Source: Prochlorococcus marinus CUG1433 (GTDB lineage: Bacteria; Cyanobacteriota; Cyanobacteriia; PCC-6307; Cyanobiaceae). Taken from it: DNA of 64,000 nucleotides. The stretch lies in assembly GCA_017644425.1 (NCBI GenBank), contig JAEPLN010000001.1:372001-436000 (forward strand), written 5' to 3'. This document shows, in pieces, positions 18,447-28,091 of this stretch (positions are counted from its first letter, which is position 1; each line of letters opens with the position of its first letter). Below the pieces are notes generated by a model. That model worked only from the letters and a program-made list of their open reading frames with translations. It searched no databases and was not told where the DNA came from. The position numbers and the translations under genes are program-made.

Positions 18447-19526
18447 ATGAGTAATTTTTTATTTCCAATAATAGAAATAGTTTTAGGTATAGTTCTACTT
18501 TTTGCTGGAGGAGAATTTTTTATTCAAGGCGCCATATTTTTATCTTTAATTTTAGGAATACCTCAAATAGTAATTGGTTTAACAGTTGTTTCTCTTGGAA
18601 CAAGCTCTCCTGAGTTGTTGGTAAGTTTAAGTTCAATTTTAAAAGGCAGTGATTCGCTTGCGGCGAGCAATGTAATAGGAAGCAATATTTTTAATGTTCT
18701 GGTTGTTTTGGGTATAAGCTCATTGATAACACCACTCAAGGTAAAAAGCAGAATAGTCAGAAGAGATGTACCTCTTTTAATGGCAATTTCTTGTGCAGTT
18801 TGGGCTATGTCATCAACAGGCCTATTAACATTTCAAGCAGGGATATTTCTAATATTTTGTTTAATCTTGAATACAGTATGGGAAATCAATACCATCAATG
18901 AGAAAGGAGAGGAGACAAAAGATGCTGAACCAGAGATAGAAGAATTTAAAGATAGCAATAAAGGGAAGCTTAATATTTTAATAAAGTTAATATTGGGTAT
19001 ATTTCTTTTAAGCTTTGGTTCAAATATTTTAGTAAATGGTTCTCAAACTCTTGCTACTCTTTTGGGGGTGAATGAAATTGTTATTGGTTTAACTATCGTC
19101 GCCACTGGAACATCTTTACCGGAATTAGTGACTTCGATAATTGCTGCATTTAAAGGCAAAACAGATCTTGCCATTGGTAATGTAATAGGAAGTAATTTGC
19201 TCAATCAACTTCTAATCCTTGGAAGTTGTAGTATTTTTTCAGGATTTAATGGATTAGTAATTGAACAAAGTCTAATAAAATATGACTTGCCCTTTATGGT
19301 TTTAACTACCTTTGCATGCTTACCAATTTTCTGGAGCAAAGGGAAAATAACAAGAATTGAAGGATTTATTTTGCTTAATCTTTATATTTCCTACATTCTC
19401 GATAAGATACTTTTCCTTAATGGATTTAACTTCCTTTATGAATTAAGAATAGGTTTGTTTATTTACTTTGCGTTACTTATAGGATTTCTAATTGTTCAAG
19501 AAAAATTAAAATTTTCTAATTCATAA
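18447..19526 (+). CDS. CaCA family Ca2+(or Na+,K+)/cation antiporter (YrbG-like)
   Basis: The 359-residue protein has about ten membrane helices in two homologous halves. Each half carries an alpha-repeat: GTSSPELLVSLSSILKGSD...SNVIGSNIFN and GTSLPELVTSIIAAFKGKTD...GNVIGSNLLN. The Glu and Asn residues in these form the ion site. A hydrophilic acidic loop of about 30 residues (NEKGEETKDAEPEIEEF) separates the halves. Such exchangers extrude Ca2+ in exchange for Na+ or H+; direction and ion cannot be told from sequence. It is at the plasma membrane. Confidence 0.88.
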   Translation: MSNFLFPIIEIVLGIVLLFAGGEFFIQGAIFLSLILGIPQIVIGLTVVSLGTSSPELLVSLSSILKGSDSLAASNVIGSNIFNVLVVLGISSLITPLKVKSRIVRRDVPLLMAISCAVWAMSSTGLLTFQAGIFLIFCLILNTVWEINTINEKGEETKDAEPEIEEFKDSNKGKLNILIKLILGIFLLSFGSNILVNGSQTLATLLGVNEIVIGLTIVATGTSLPELVTSIIAAFKGKTDLAIGNVIGSNLLNQLLILGSCSIFSGFNGLVIEQSLIKYDLPFMVLTTFACLPIFWSKGKITRIEGFILLNLYISYILDKILFLNGFNFLYELRIGLFIYFALLIGFLIVQEKLKFSNS

Positions 19527-19531
19527 TTTTA

Positions 19532-20893
19532 TCAATACATAGTCACAAATTCTTCTGAGATAGTTGGGTGCAAAGCCATAGTAATATCAAAGTCTTTTTT
19601 TGTTATCCCTGCATTCAATGAAATTGATACCATTTGAATAATCTCAGATGATGTTTCTCCAAACATATGACATCCCAGGACTTTGTCAGTGAGCTTATGA
19701 ACTACAATCTTCAACATGCATTTTGATTTGTTCTTTTTAAAGGTATTAGACATAGGGGTAAATTTGCATTTGAAAATTTTTATATTTTTTTCAGCATAAA
19801 TCTCTTTAGCCCTTTTCTCACTTAAGCCAACTGTTGAAATTTCTGGAATAGTAAAAACGGCCTTAGGGATATATTCATAATTTACTTTTCTTTTTTGATC
19901 ATTAAAAAAATTATCCGAAAAAACTCTCCCTTGTTCTATTGCGACTGGAGTTAAGTTTGGTTTATTTATGATATCGCCAACTGCAAAAATATTTGCGTTG
20001 CTTGTTTGATTAAGTTCATCGACATCTAAATATGGGCCATCCATCTTTAGATTTAAAAAATGTAAATTTAATGGCAAAAGATTTGGATCTCTTCCTGTAG
20101 CAATAAGGATATTATTAGTTATGAGTTTATACCCCGAGTCTAGGGTAGATTCCAAATTGCCATTTACTCTATTGATAGACTTTAATTGAGTATTGGAGAT
20201 TATATTGATTTCACTGAAAGTAGGTGATTCCTCTAGGCATGAAGAAAGATCCTCATCAAAACCATTAAGTAAATGTTGACCTCTAATTAATTGAGTTACT
20301 TCAGTACCTAAATTTCTGAAAATAGAAGCAAATTCACAAGCAATATATCCACCTCCTACTATTAATATTGATTTGGGAAACTTTTCTAATTCAAAAATAT
20401 CATCACTAGTCCATGCCAAATCTACCCCAGGAATATTTAATCTCTTGGGTTTACCTCCAACTGAAATAAGAATTTTTTTTGAACTTATTTTGTTTTTAAT
20501 TTTCTTCGTTTTTGGACAAATAATTTCTAATTCATTTTGAGTAATAAATCTTCCTAAGCCTTCAAAAATAGTTATATTCAACTTTTTTAAAGAATTTCTA
20601 TGTAAATTACTTAATCTAGAAACCTCCTCTCTAACATTCTTCAACAAAATATTTGATTCAAAATTAATACCTTCATTTTTTAATCCATATCCTTCAGAAG
20701 AATCCATATTTTTTTTACTTTTAGCTGCATAAACCATTAATTTCTTAGGCACACATCCCCTTATCACACAAGTTCCTCCTATTTGATTTGCTTCTATGAT
20801 TGCGACTTTTGCTCCATAACTAGCCGCACGTTTAGCCGCCGCGAGTCCTCCAGATCCAGCGCCAACAACAATTAAATCAAATTCAAATTCCAA
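19532..20893 (-). CDS. gor: Glutathione reductase (NADPH)
   Basis: The 453-residue flavoprotein belongs to the pyridine nucleotide-disulfide oxidoreductase family. It has the FAD motif VVGAGSGGLAAAKRAASYG, the redox disulfide GGTCVIRGCVPKK, the NADPH Rossmann GGGYIACEFASIFRNLG and the C-terminal ALHPTISEEFVTMY with the catalytic His-Glu pair. The spacing between redox Cys residues and the tail support glutathione over lipoamide or mercuric substrates. Its start faces that of a glutathione S-transferase gene across 52 bases, suggesting common control of glutathione metabolism. Confidence 0.92.
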   Translation of the reverse strand: MEFEFDLIVVGAGSGGLAAAKRAASYGAKVAIIEANQIGGTCVIRGCVPKKLMVYAAKSKKNMDSSEGYGLKNEGINFESNILLKNVREEVSRLSNLHRNSLKKLNITIFEGLGRFITQNELEIICPKTKKIKNKISSKKILISVGGKPKRLNIPGVDLAWTSDDIFELEKFPKSILIVGGGYIACEFASIFRNLGTEVTQLIRGQHLLNGFDEDLSSCLEESPTFSEINIISNTQLKSINRVNGNLESTLDSGYKLITNNILIATGRDPNLLPLNLHFLNLKMDGPYLDVDELNQTSNANIFAVGDIINKPNLTPVAIEQGRVFSDNFFNDQKRKVNYEYIPKAVFTIPEISTVGLSEKRAKEIYAEKNIKIFKCKFTPMSNTFKKNKSKCMLKIVVHKLTDKVLGCHMFGETSSEIIQMVSISLNAGITKKDFDITMALHPTISEEFVTMY

Positions 20894-20945
20894 GACTTTT
20901 TTTAATCAATTATTATAACGTTAGTTTATAGCTTAAATTCAAATA

Positions 20946-22175
20946 ATGAATGAGATTTTGTCATGGGATGATTTAAATAAATTTGAAGTTGACAATTTTG
21001 ATAGAGTCCATGGTATAAATAATTCCTACGCAAATTTAAGATTATTTGGACATAGTGAAAATGATGTATTAGTTACCCTCTTTAGGGATAGGCATTCTTG
21101 GTGTCCTTACTGTCAGAAGATATGGTTATGGCTTGAATTTAAGAAAATTCCATACAGAGTCAAGAAAGTAAATATGTTTTGCTACGGCCAAAAAGAAAAT
21201 TGGTTCCTTGAAAAAGTCAGATCAGGGAAATTACCTGCAATTGAATTTAAAGGGCAAGTTATAACTGAAAGCGACGATATCATAGCTTTTTTAGAAAATG
21301 AATTTGGAGCACTTGGATCTTTTATAACATCTAGTCACCTTATCAAAATTCGAGAGTTAGAAAGAGAAATTTTCAGATCCTGGTGTAATTGGCTCTGCCG
21401 AGAAAGCTTTAATTTTATAGATAACTCTTTTAGAAAAAAAAGATTTAAAGAATCAATTTCTAAACTCGATGAAATCTTAAGTAGCTCAAAATCAGGGTTT
21501 GTTGATCCATCAGTTTCTAACACGGGTGATATAGAACCTGGTGTTGGAGATATAATTTTTATTCCCTACATGGAGAGAATGAATGCATCACTTACTTATT
21601 ACAAAGGGTTTAATTTAAGATCTAATTACCGTCATGTAGATAACTGGCTTACCCTTTTTGAAGGGACAAGTGCTTATAGAGGCACTCAAGGAGATTTTCA
21701 TACTCATTCTCATGATTTACCCCCACAAATGGGAGGATGCTATAAAGAAAGCAATGATCAACAGATTACTTTCTCTAAGTTAATAGATACTGGGGAGGGT
21801 TTAGGTAATTATGAATTAAACCAAAATTATGAGTCAAAATATTACGCAACAATTGCTCTTAAAAGAGTGATAAAGCATAAAGACAATTTACTAAATGTAA
21901 ACCCATACAATAAAGAATCCTTTGACGAATCATTGAGATCAGCTTTGAGCCATATGATCACAGGTGAAGTATTAATCCCTAAAAAACTTTCAGGAATCTC
22001 TCTAAGATACTTAAAAAATCGAATCTCAGTTCCAAGAGATATGCCAATTATTTCGGCAAGGTTATTAAGACAATCATTAAATAAAATTGAATCGCTTAGT
22101 GATATCAAGGAGATAGATAAGATACCTTTCAGGCATAGATATGATCAAGATCCTAGAAATTTTGTTTCTATTTAA
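20946..22175 (+). CDS. Glutathione S-transferase family protein
   Basis: The 409-residue protein has an N-terminal thioredoxin-like domain (about residues 40-120) with DRHSWCPYCQKIWLWLEFKKIPY, keeping a CPYC redox motif, and LPAIEFKGQVITESDDIIAFLE. A helical C-terminal GST domain and a further region of about 150 residues (EGTSAYRGTQGDFHTHSHDLPPQMGG) make it much longer than a usual GST. The CPYC motif suggests glutaredoxin-like or omega-type thiol transfer. Its substrate is unknown. It is divergent from gor and convergent with dnaA, 8 bases away. Confidence 0.8.
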   Translation: MNEILSWDDLNKFEVDNFDRVHGINNSYANLRLFGHSENDVLVTLFRDRHSWCPYCQKIWLWLEFKKIPYRVKKVNMFCYGQKENWFLEKVRSGKLPAIEFKGQVITESDDIIAFLENEFGALGSFITSSHLIKIRELEREIFRSWCNWLCRESFNFIDNSFRKKRFKESISKLDEILSSSKSGFVDPSVSNTGDIEPGVGDIIFIPYMERMNASLTYYKGFNLRSNYRHVDNWLTLFEGTSAYRGTQGDFHTHSHDLPPQMGGCYKESNDQQITFSKLIDTGEGLGNYELNQNYESKYYATIALKRVIKHKDNLLNVNPYNKESFDESLRSALSHMITGEVLIPKKLSGISLRYLKNRISVPRDMPIISARLLRQSLNKIESLSDIKEIDKIPFRHRYDQDPRNFVSI

Positions 22176-22183
22176 TATTAAAA

Positions 22184-23578
22184 CTATAAATTTTTTCTTG
22201 AATCTATTTGAAGTAAATCCCTTATTTTTTGCACTTGACTTGCAATGTTGGGATCAATAGATAATTTTTTTTCAACTTGTTCAATAGCATACATAACTGT
22301 TGTATGGTCTTTACCTCCAAATTCATCTCCAATTCTTGGAAGGCTTAAATCCGTTCCATGTCGCATAAGATACATGCCTATTTGCCTTGCTTGACTCACT
22401 GGTTTTCTCCTGCTTGAACTAATCAATTCATCAGTAGAAACTTTGAAGAAATCTGACACTTTATTAATAACTTGTTTTGGAGTAACAACTACCCCAACAC
22501 TATTCGGATCAAGCATTGGAGCAATTGATTGGACTGTCATTGGCAAGCCTGTTATTGATGCAAATGCTACAGCTCTAGTGAACGCTCCTTCCAATTCTCG
22601 AATATTCGAAGTGAATCTTCCAGCAATAAATTGAATTAAATCTCTTGGAAGATTCATCCTCTCTTGTTCTGCCTTTTTTTGAAGGATGGCTGTCCTCGTC
22701 TCAAGGTCAGGTGGTTGAATATCTGCAGTCATGCCCATTGAGAATCTAGAAATTAATCTCTCTTGAATTCCAGACAATTGATTTGGAGGTCTATCACTAG
22801 CAATAACTATTTGACTTCCTGATTCGTGAAGAGCATTAAAAGTATGAAAGAATTCTTCCTGTGTATACTCTTTGCCTTCTAAGAACTGTATATCGTCTAT
22901 TAAAATCAAATCTACATTTCTATATTTATCTCGAATAGCTGTCATCCCATCTCTCCGAATACCACTAATAACATCGTTAGTAAAAGTCTCTGTAGATACA
23001 TATTTAACTTTTGCTTCTGGATCTATTTCTACTCGATAATGACCTATTGCTTGCATTAAATGAGTCTTACCAAGACCTACTCCACCACAAATAAATAATG
23101 GATTGAATTCTCTTCCTGGAGATTCAGCAACGGCTAAAGCTGCGGCATGAGCCAACCTACTATTTGGACCTACTACAAATCTTTTAAATACATAGCGTAA
23201 ATTTAAACCATTAGGATTTTTGAATTGATTTTTTGAAGAATGATTTTGGTTATTACTAGAAAAAGAACTCGTTTTATGATTAATGTTTTGTTCAATAGGG
23301 TTCTCTTCATTTGTTAAATCGCTGCTGGTATTTGTTTCAGATTTAAAAACAACTTTTACATCATGGCCACAGATTTCTTTTGCAGCTTTTTCAATAGTTT
23401 CACAATAATTCTTTCTTAACCAGTCACTGGAAAATGTATTTGGAGCGATCAAGGTCAATAGACCATTCTCAAAACAGTTAAATTTAGCAGGCCTTATCCA
23501 TGTCTCAAATGAAGGCTTACTTAAAGTTTTTTGGAGTGATTGTTGAACTTCCGCCCAAATAGGATCTGTTACTTGCAA
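22184..23578 (-). CDS. dnaA: Chromosomal replication initiator DnaA
   Basis: The 464-residue AAA+ ATPase starts at TTG 23578. Domain I (about residues 1-80, with WIRPAKF) is followed by a low-complexity Asn/Ser linker (about 85-125). The AAA+ domain has Walker A GGVGLGKT (165-172), Walker [14 protein letters not shown] and sensor [10 protein letters not shown]. The domain IV DNA-binding helix-turn-helix ends in [17 protein letters not shown] 17-bp perfect palindrome (23590-23606) sits just upstream of the start. I saw no consensus DnaA boxes around the gene, so nothing here marks an origin. Confidence 0.97.
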   Translation of the reverse strand: MQVTDPIWAEVQQSLQKTLSKPSFETWIRPAKFNCFENGLLTLIAPNTFSSDWLRKNYCETIEKAAKEICGHDVKVVFKSETNTSSDLTNEENPIEQNINHKTSSFSSNNQNHSSKNQFKNPNGLNLRYVFKRFVVGPNSRLAHAAALAVAESPGREFNPLFICGGVGLGKTHLMQAIGHYRVEIDPEAKVKYVSTETFTNDVISGIRRDGMTAIRDKYRNVDLILIDDIQFLEGKEYTQEEFFHTFNALHESGSQIVIASDRPPNQLSGIQERLISRFSMGMTADIQPPDLETRTAILQKKAEQERMNLPRDLIQFIAGRFTSNIRELEGAFTRAVAFASITGLPMTVQSIAPMLDPNSVGVVVTPKQVINKVSDFFKVSTDELISSSRRKPVSQARQIGMYLMRHGTDLSLPRIGDEFGGKDHTTVMYAIEQVEKKLSIDPNIASQVQKIRDLLQIDSRKNL

Positions 23579-23589
23579 AGTTTTATTCT

Positions 23590-23606
23590 CTAGATTATTA
23601 ATCTAG
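23590..23606. promoter_or_regulatory. 17-bp perfect palindrome in the dnaA leader
   Basis: CTAGATTA-T-TAATCTAG is a perfect 8-1-8 inverted repeat that ends 11 bases before the dnaA start codon. A dimeric repressor could bind it, or the arms could form a weak RNA hairpin close to the ribosome site. It is not a DnaA box. No function is established. Confidence 0.5.
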
Positions 23607-23748
23607 TTGGAATTTAATAATTGGCCATTATCAAATCACAAGATCTTGACAAATTTAAAATTACTTAACAAAGTATCAACTAAATTAATAAAAATAATTT
23701 TTATATTTTTTTAATAGGCATATAATTATTTTAAATCTCACAAAAGTA

Positions 23749-24384
23749 TTGGATAAAGCATTACTTGTAATCATGACAAAATGGCATGGTTTTGGAAGAT
23801 GCAAATCAAGATTATCAAAGGATATAGGTAAAAGTAATTCTGCAAAGGTACAAAGTGTGATGACTAAACACACTATTTCAGTCGCGAAATTTCTCCAAGA
23901 AAATATGCTAATTGATATTTCTATGGCTATATCTGGTTTGGGAGTGGGGAATTGTCTAAGATGGTCCAGAGAATTAGGCATCAAAAAATTTAATTTACAG
24001 GGGAAAGGCTGCTTGGGAGAAAAAATGAAAAGGCAAATAATTATCAATAAAAAATTTTGTGCTAGACATAAGATCAAAAATATTATTTTTATTGGTACTG
24101 ACCTTCCAGATTTATGCCATCAAGATTTATTGAATACTCTAAAAGAGCTTCAACAAAATGATCTTATTTTAGGACCATCTAATGATGGAGGATATTGGCT
24201 TATTGGTTTATCAGAAAAAATAATTTCATCACATATGTATTTACCTTTTGTCAACGTCGAGTGGGGGACGGAAAATGTTCTTCAAAATACAATTGATAAT
24301 TTTGCTTCTACAAAATTGAAATATAAGTTATTAGATAAAAAGATAGATATAGATACAGTTATTGATATCGAAAATAGAAAGTAA
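23749..24384 (+). CDS. TIGR04282-type glycosyltransferase (DUF2064, arsenosugar-associated)
   Basis: The 211-residue protein starts at TTG 23749. The GT-A-like fold is read from LVIMTKWHGFGRCKSRLSKDIG at the N-terminus (nucleotide-sugar loop), IFIGTDLPDLC (the DxD-like strand) and LGPSNDGGYWLIGLSEK. These are the signatures of the DUF2064/TIGR04282 family, whose members occur next to TIGR04283 glycosyltransferases and arsenosugar genes. The next gene is exactly such a TIGR04283 protein, 5 bases downstream. The arsenosugar link is inferred from this pairing; no radical SAM ArsS or ArsM is in the window. Confidence 0.78.
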   Translation: MDKALLVIMTKWHGFGRCKSRLSKDIGKSNSAKVQSVMTKHTISVAKFLQENMLIDISMAISGLGVGNCLRWSRELGIKKFNLQGKGCLGEKMKRQIIINKKFCARHKIKNIIFIGTDLPDLCHQDLLNTLKELQQNDLILGPSNDGGYWLIGLSEKIISSHMYLPFVNVEWGTENVLQNTIDNFASTKLKYKLLDKKIDIDTVIDIENRK

Positions 24385-24389
24385 TCAAC

Positions 24390-25073
24390 TTGTCTAAAAT
24401 CTCAATTATCATTCCAACTATCAACGAAGCTAATAATTTGCCATTATTGCTTTCAGACTTGTCAAGTATTCAGAAAGAGCGCGAAATCATAATTGTTGAT
24501 TGTGGAAGTGAAGATAAAACTATTGATATAGCAAATATTTATGGAGCGAAAGTATTTATATCCAAAGAAAGGAATCGAGGTTTACAATTAGATATTGGTG
24601 CTAAGAATTCAAAAGGAGAGTGGCTCATATTTTTGCATGCGGATACAAGATTAAATCATGATTGGTTTAGAAAAATTAATTCATATTTAGAGGGAAACAA
24701 AAATAGTATTTACTATTTTGAGTTCAAAATTAATCACAAAAAGATAATTTACAGAGTCCTCGAAATTCTCGTAAATTTTAGAAGTAAATTTTTTAAACAA
24801 CCCTATGGTGATCAAGGTTTAATAATTCATAGAACTACCTATTTTAAAAATAATGGCTTTAGAAAAATACCTTTGATGGAAGATGTAGATTTTTTAAGGA
24901 GATTAAACCAAAAAAAAGATTTAAAACAATTAAATTTACCTATTTTTATAAGTTCAAGGAAATGGGAAAGAACTAATATTTTTCTCCAAGCAATTAAGAA
25001 CTGGCACTTTAGAAGGAGATGGTTAAAAGGCGAATCTTTAAAATCTATATATTCTGACTACTACAAAAAATGA
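24390..25073 (+). CDS. TIGR04283-type family 2 glycosyltransferase (arsenosugar-associated)
   Basis: The 227-residue GT2 enzyme starts at TTG 24390. ISIIIPTINEANNLPLLLSDL gives the N-terminal strand and nucleotide contact, followed by IIVDCGSEDKTIDIA, WLIFLHADTRLNHDW (the DxD-type metal motif), KQPYGDQGLIIHRTTY and PLMEDVDFLRRL (the catalytic ED pair). All are hallmarks of TIGR04283. It directly follows the DUF2064-type gene, and its 3' end abuts the convergent acetyltransferase gene. The pair probably adds or modifies a sugar on a small metabolite such as an arsenical; the substrate is an inference. Confidence 0.82.
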   Translation: MSKISIIIPTINEANNLPLLLSDLSSIQKEREIIIVDCGSEDKTIDIANIYGAKVFISKERNRGLQLDIGAKNSKGEWLIFLHADTRLNHDWFRKINSYLEGNKNSIYYFEFKINHKKIIYRVLEILVNFRSKFFKQPYGDQGLIIHRTTYFKNNGFRKIPLMEDVDFLRRLNQKKDLKQLNLPIFISSRKWERTNIFLQAIKNWHFRRRWLKGESLKSIYSDYYKK

Positions 25074-25604
25074 TTAATTTGCATACCAAAAAGCACATTT
25101 AGAGCCTCTAGGCTCTAATATCCAACCTTGTCTTTTGTAAAATGAAACCACTTCAGCATCAGCAAAAAGGGTTACTTTAGAAATTCCAATATTTTTCAAT
25201 TCTTTTAGGACATATTTCATTAACTCTTTACCCAATCCAAGTCCTTGATAGACAGGGTTAATAGCCACATCCCAAACTGTTGCTTCTAGAATTCCATCGC
25301 CAGTGCATCTTGCAAATCCTACTAGTCTGGGGAATTTATCATCATGACGCCATAACCCAACCACCAAAATACTGAAATCCAAAGCTCTTTTCACTCTTCT
25401 TACAGGTCTTCTACTCCAACCAACAGTTTGCAAAAGTTGATCTAGTTCTATTAGATCTAAATCTTTATTTTTGCTACATACAAATATTTCTTCTTTATTT
25501 TTTTGAGTGAACTCATAAGAATTTAAACCATAAAGATCTATCAGCTCGTTCCTCGATATACTGTTTGATTTTTTTATTAAAGATCCTTGGTTTCTAAAAA
25601 TCAT
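25074..25604 (-). CDS. GNAT family N-acetyltransferase (Ycf52-like)
   Basis: The 176-residue protein has a GNAT core: LVGFARCTGDGILEATVWDVAINPVYQGLGLGKELMKYVLKEL contains strands 4-5 and the acetyl-CoA loop QGLGLGKEL, and KVTLFADAEVVSFYKRQGW forms motif B. The sequence resembles the plastid/cyanobacterial Ycf52 (NSI-like) proteins, which acetylate protein N-termini or Lys and in plants affect light-state transitions. The start overlaps the ABC transporter stop by one base, so the two are coupled. The substrate is unknown. Confidence 0.8.
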   Translation of the reverse strand: MIFRNQGSLIKKSNSISRNELIDLYGLNSYEFTQKNKEEIFVCSKNKDLDLIELDQLLQTVGWSRRPVRRVKRALDFSILVVGLWRHDDKFPRLVGFARCTGDGILEATVWDVAINPVYQGLGLGKELMKYVLKELKNIGISKVTLFADAEVVSFYKRQGWILEPRGSKCAFWYAN

Positions 25605-27400
25605 TAAAAATTAGCGAATCCTTTTTGTTGAAGCTCAGAGAGCTGAAAATATAAACCCTTTTTCATTCTCAATTCACTATGAGTTCCTTCTTCGACTAAT
25701 GATCCTCCTTTTAAGACTAAAATCTTATCAGAACTTTCAATAGTTGCTAATCTATGAGCTATTACTAATGCTGTTCTTTTTGACAGAATTCTCTCTAAAT
25801 CTTTCTGCAAAGTAGCCTCTGTAGAGGGATCCATAAACGCTGTTGCTTCGTCCATTATCAAAACAACGGGATTTCTAATCGCTACTCTAGCTACTGAAAG
25901 AAGTTGTCTCTCTCCAGAAGAGAGATTTCCTCCTCTTTCTCTTAGTAAGGTGTTCAAGCCTTGTGGTAATTTTTGTAATAAATTATCTAACCCTAATTCG
26001 TTACAAAGATTTTCTAATTCAAGATTGTCTACATTGGAATTTAGTTTTAAATTATCTGCGACATTCCCACTAAAGATAAAGGTATCTTGCAAAACTACTC
26101 CCAACATATTTCTAAGAGTTGCAATAGGAATATCTTTTATATCTATATCATCGATTAAAATTTGTCCTGACTGAGGCTCATACAATCTACATAATAGTCT
26201 TATTATGGTGGTTTTACCTGAACCAGTTGGCCCTACAAAAGCCACATGCTCTCCTGGATTGATCGTGAAAGATAAATTCTTTAAAATATGTTCTCCTTCG
26301 TTGTAGAAAAAATTAACATTCTTGAACACAATTTTGCCCTTAAATTTTTTATTTACATTTTCAGCACTTTCTAAAAAATATTTTGCGGAAGTAGAGTCCT
26401 TAATTTGTATTTCTTCATCCAATAGTTCGTTTATTCTTTCAACAGCTGTTAAACCTCCCTGTATTTGAGTAAATCTTTCTGCAAGTTGCCTAAGAGGTTC
26501 AAAAAGTCTTTGGGAATATAAAATAAAGGTTGTTAATGTTCCTAAACCAATATTTCCAGAAGTAACAAGATAACCTCCAACTGCTAAAACCAAGGAAACT
26601 GCGGCAAGAGAAATCCACTCTATAAATGCCGAAATACTACTGTCATAAAATATTGTTCCATTAACTGCTTTCTTATAAGCAACTCCAGTTTTGGAAAATT
26701 TCTTGCTGTTAAAAGCCTCTCTTCTAAACATCTGAACGACTTCTAAACCTTGAAGATTCTCTTGAAAATCAGAGTTAAGTTGAGACAATTCTTCCCTTAC
26801 TTGATAATTGGCTCTTCTATAACGTTTTTGAAGCCAAATAATAAAATATGAAACTGGAATTTGAGTCAAAAGTAATAAAATAGCAAGCCCTCTATCAATT
26901 GAGAGCATTGTCAATGAAATTACTATCAGACTGACGAAGTCAGCAATGACTCCAACTGCCCCGCTACCAAAAACCTCGGCTAAAGCATCAACATCATTTG
27001 TTAATCTCGTTAATAATTTTCCTACAGGCATTTTATCGTGATACTTAAGAGATAAAGATATTGAATGATCAAAAAGTTCTCTTCTTATTCTTGCTGTCAA
27101 ACGTTGTCCTACTGCTTGGATATTATAAGTTTGGTATCCCTGCAGAACTAATCTGAATAATACAGTTATTAATAAAGTTAGGATTATGGCATTTATTGAC
27201 TGCCCAAAGAAAGTTTTACTTAGCCAAACATCTGTAGTTTCGTTCTTTAGAATAGTAATGGCTTGACCAACTAATAATGGTTGAATTGCTCCAGAGAAAG
27301 AAACCGGTAACAAAACTATCAAAATTAGATAGATTGTTTTTTTATCTTTAGTTAAATATTTACCTAACTTTTTAATCCTTCTAAAATCTTTAAAAAACAT
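25604..27400 (-). CDS. ABC exporter, fused permease and ATPase (MsbA/MdlB type)
   Basis: The 598-residue half-transporter has six membrane helices in its first 330 residues and a nucleotide-binding domain from about 355. Walker A is GPTGSGKTT, the Q loop follows GVVLQDTF, the signature is LSSGERQ, Walker B is PVVLIMDEATAF and the switch His is in VIAHRL. It would work as a homodimer exporting lipids or drugs across the inner membrane; the substrate cannot be told. It lies between hisG and the acetyltransferase on one probable transcript. Confidence 0.92.
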   Translation of the reverse strand: MFFKDFRRIKKLGKYLTKDKKTIYLILIVLLPVSFSGAIQPLLVGQAITILKNETTDVWLSKTFFGQSINAIILTLLITVLFRLVLQGYQTYNIQAVGQRLTARIRRELFDHSISLSLKYHDKMPVGKLLTRLTNDVDALAEVFGSGAVGVIADFVSLIVISLTMLSIDRGLAILLLLTQIPVSYFIIWLQKRYRRANYQVREELSQLNSDFQENLQGLEVVQMFRREAFNSKKFSKTGVAYKKAVNGTIFYDSSISAFIEWISLAAVSLVLAVGGYLVTSGNIGLGTLTTFILYSQRLFEPLRQLAERFTQIQGGLTAVERINELLDEEIQIKDSTSAKYFLESAENVNKKFKGKIVFKNVNFFYNEGEHILKNLSFTINPGEHVAFVGPTGSGKTTIIRLLCRLYEPQSGQILIDDIDIKDIPIATLRNMLGVVLQDTFIFSGNVADNLKLNSNVDNLELENLCNELGLDNLLQKLPQGLNTLLRERGGNLSSGERQLLSVARVAIRNPVVLIMDEATAFMDPSTEATLQKDLERILSKRTALVIAHRLATIESSDKILVLKGGSLVEEGTHSELRMKKGLYFQLSELQQKGFANF

Positions 27401-27412
27401 TTAGCTAATCTT

Positions 27413-28051
27413 CTATAAAGCATTAGTTGATTCTATTGATAAAATAGTATCTCTGAGATGATTATCATCTAACCTCATAGATAAAGGATTTCCAATTAGT
27501 CTTGCAGTCGAGTAATAAAGATCATCTATTTTAATTAAACCATTCTCCTTAAGAGTCTTTCCGGTTGCAACTAAATCAACTATTGCCTCTGCCATACCTG
27601 TAATAGGACCAAGCTCGACTGATCCTGTCAAATGAACTATTTCTACAGGAATATTTAATTCTTCAAAATAAGATCTTGCTGTTTTAATAAATTTACTTGC
27701 TACTTTACAATTCGCTGGAAGATCAGTTGGTTTAGAATAATTGCTATTTTTCTTAACCGCCAACGACATATGACAACCACCAAATCCTAAATCTAATAAC
27801 TTTGCGACTTTTAATTCAGACTCTCGTAAAACGTCATACCCAACAATACCCAAATCAGCCTGACCATAACTTACATAAACAGGAACATCTCCATTTCTTA
27901 CTAATAAAGCTTTTGCCCGTTTGCAATTTGATTCAAAGGTTAATGATCTATTATTTTCGTCCAATGCATCTGAGAAATCTAACCCAGCTCTTTTAAAAGT
28001 TGAAATTGAATCTTTTAACAGAGCTCCTTTTGGTAAAGCTATAGTAAACAT
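27413..28051 (-). CDS. hisG: ATP phosphoribosyltransferase, short form (HisG-S)
   Basis: The 212-residue protein catalyses the first step of histidine synthesis. The family signature is seen in [44 protein letters not shown] and [25 protein letters not shown]. It lacks the C-terminal regulatory ACT-like domain of the long form, so it should need a HisZ partner, which is not in this window. It is the first gene of a minus-strand run with the ABC transporter, and its start faces that of the glyoxalase II gene. Confidence 0.94.
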   Translation of the reverse strand: MFTIALPKGALLKDSISTFKRAGLDFSDALDENNRSLTFESNCKRAKALLVRNGDVPVYVSYGQADLGIVGYDVLRESELKVAKLLDLGFGGCHMSLAVKKNSNYSKPTDLPANCKVASKFIKTARSYFEELNIPVEIVHLTGSVELGPITGMAEAIVDLVATGKTLKENGLIKIDDLYYSTARLIGNPLSMRLDDNHLRDTILSIESTNAL

Positions 28052-28091
28052 AGATCAATTTCTTCCAAGGATTCTTCATTCTAAGTTAACA

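Noticed and set aside
22184-23748. Replication origin near dnaA
   Set aside because: No cluster of TTATCCACA-like boxes is present beside dnaA. One TTATCCACC inside trpA is isolated.
27921-28091. N-terminal extension of the glyoxalase II frame into hisG
   Set aside because: The extension reads antisense through hisG and has no family similarity; ATG 28092 gives normal length.
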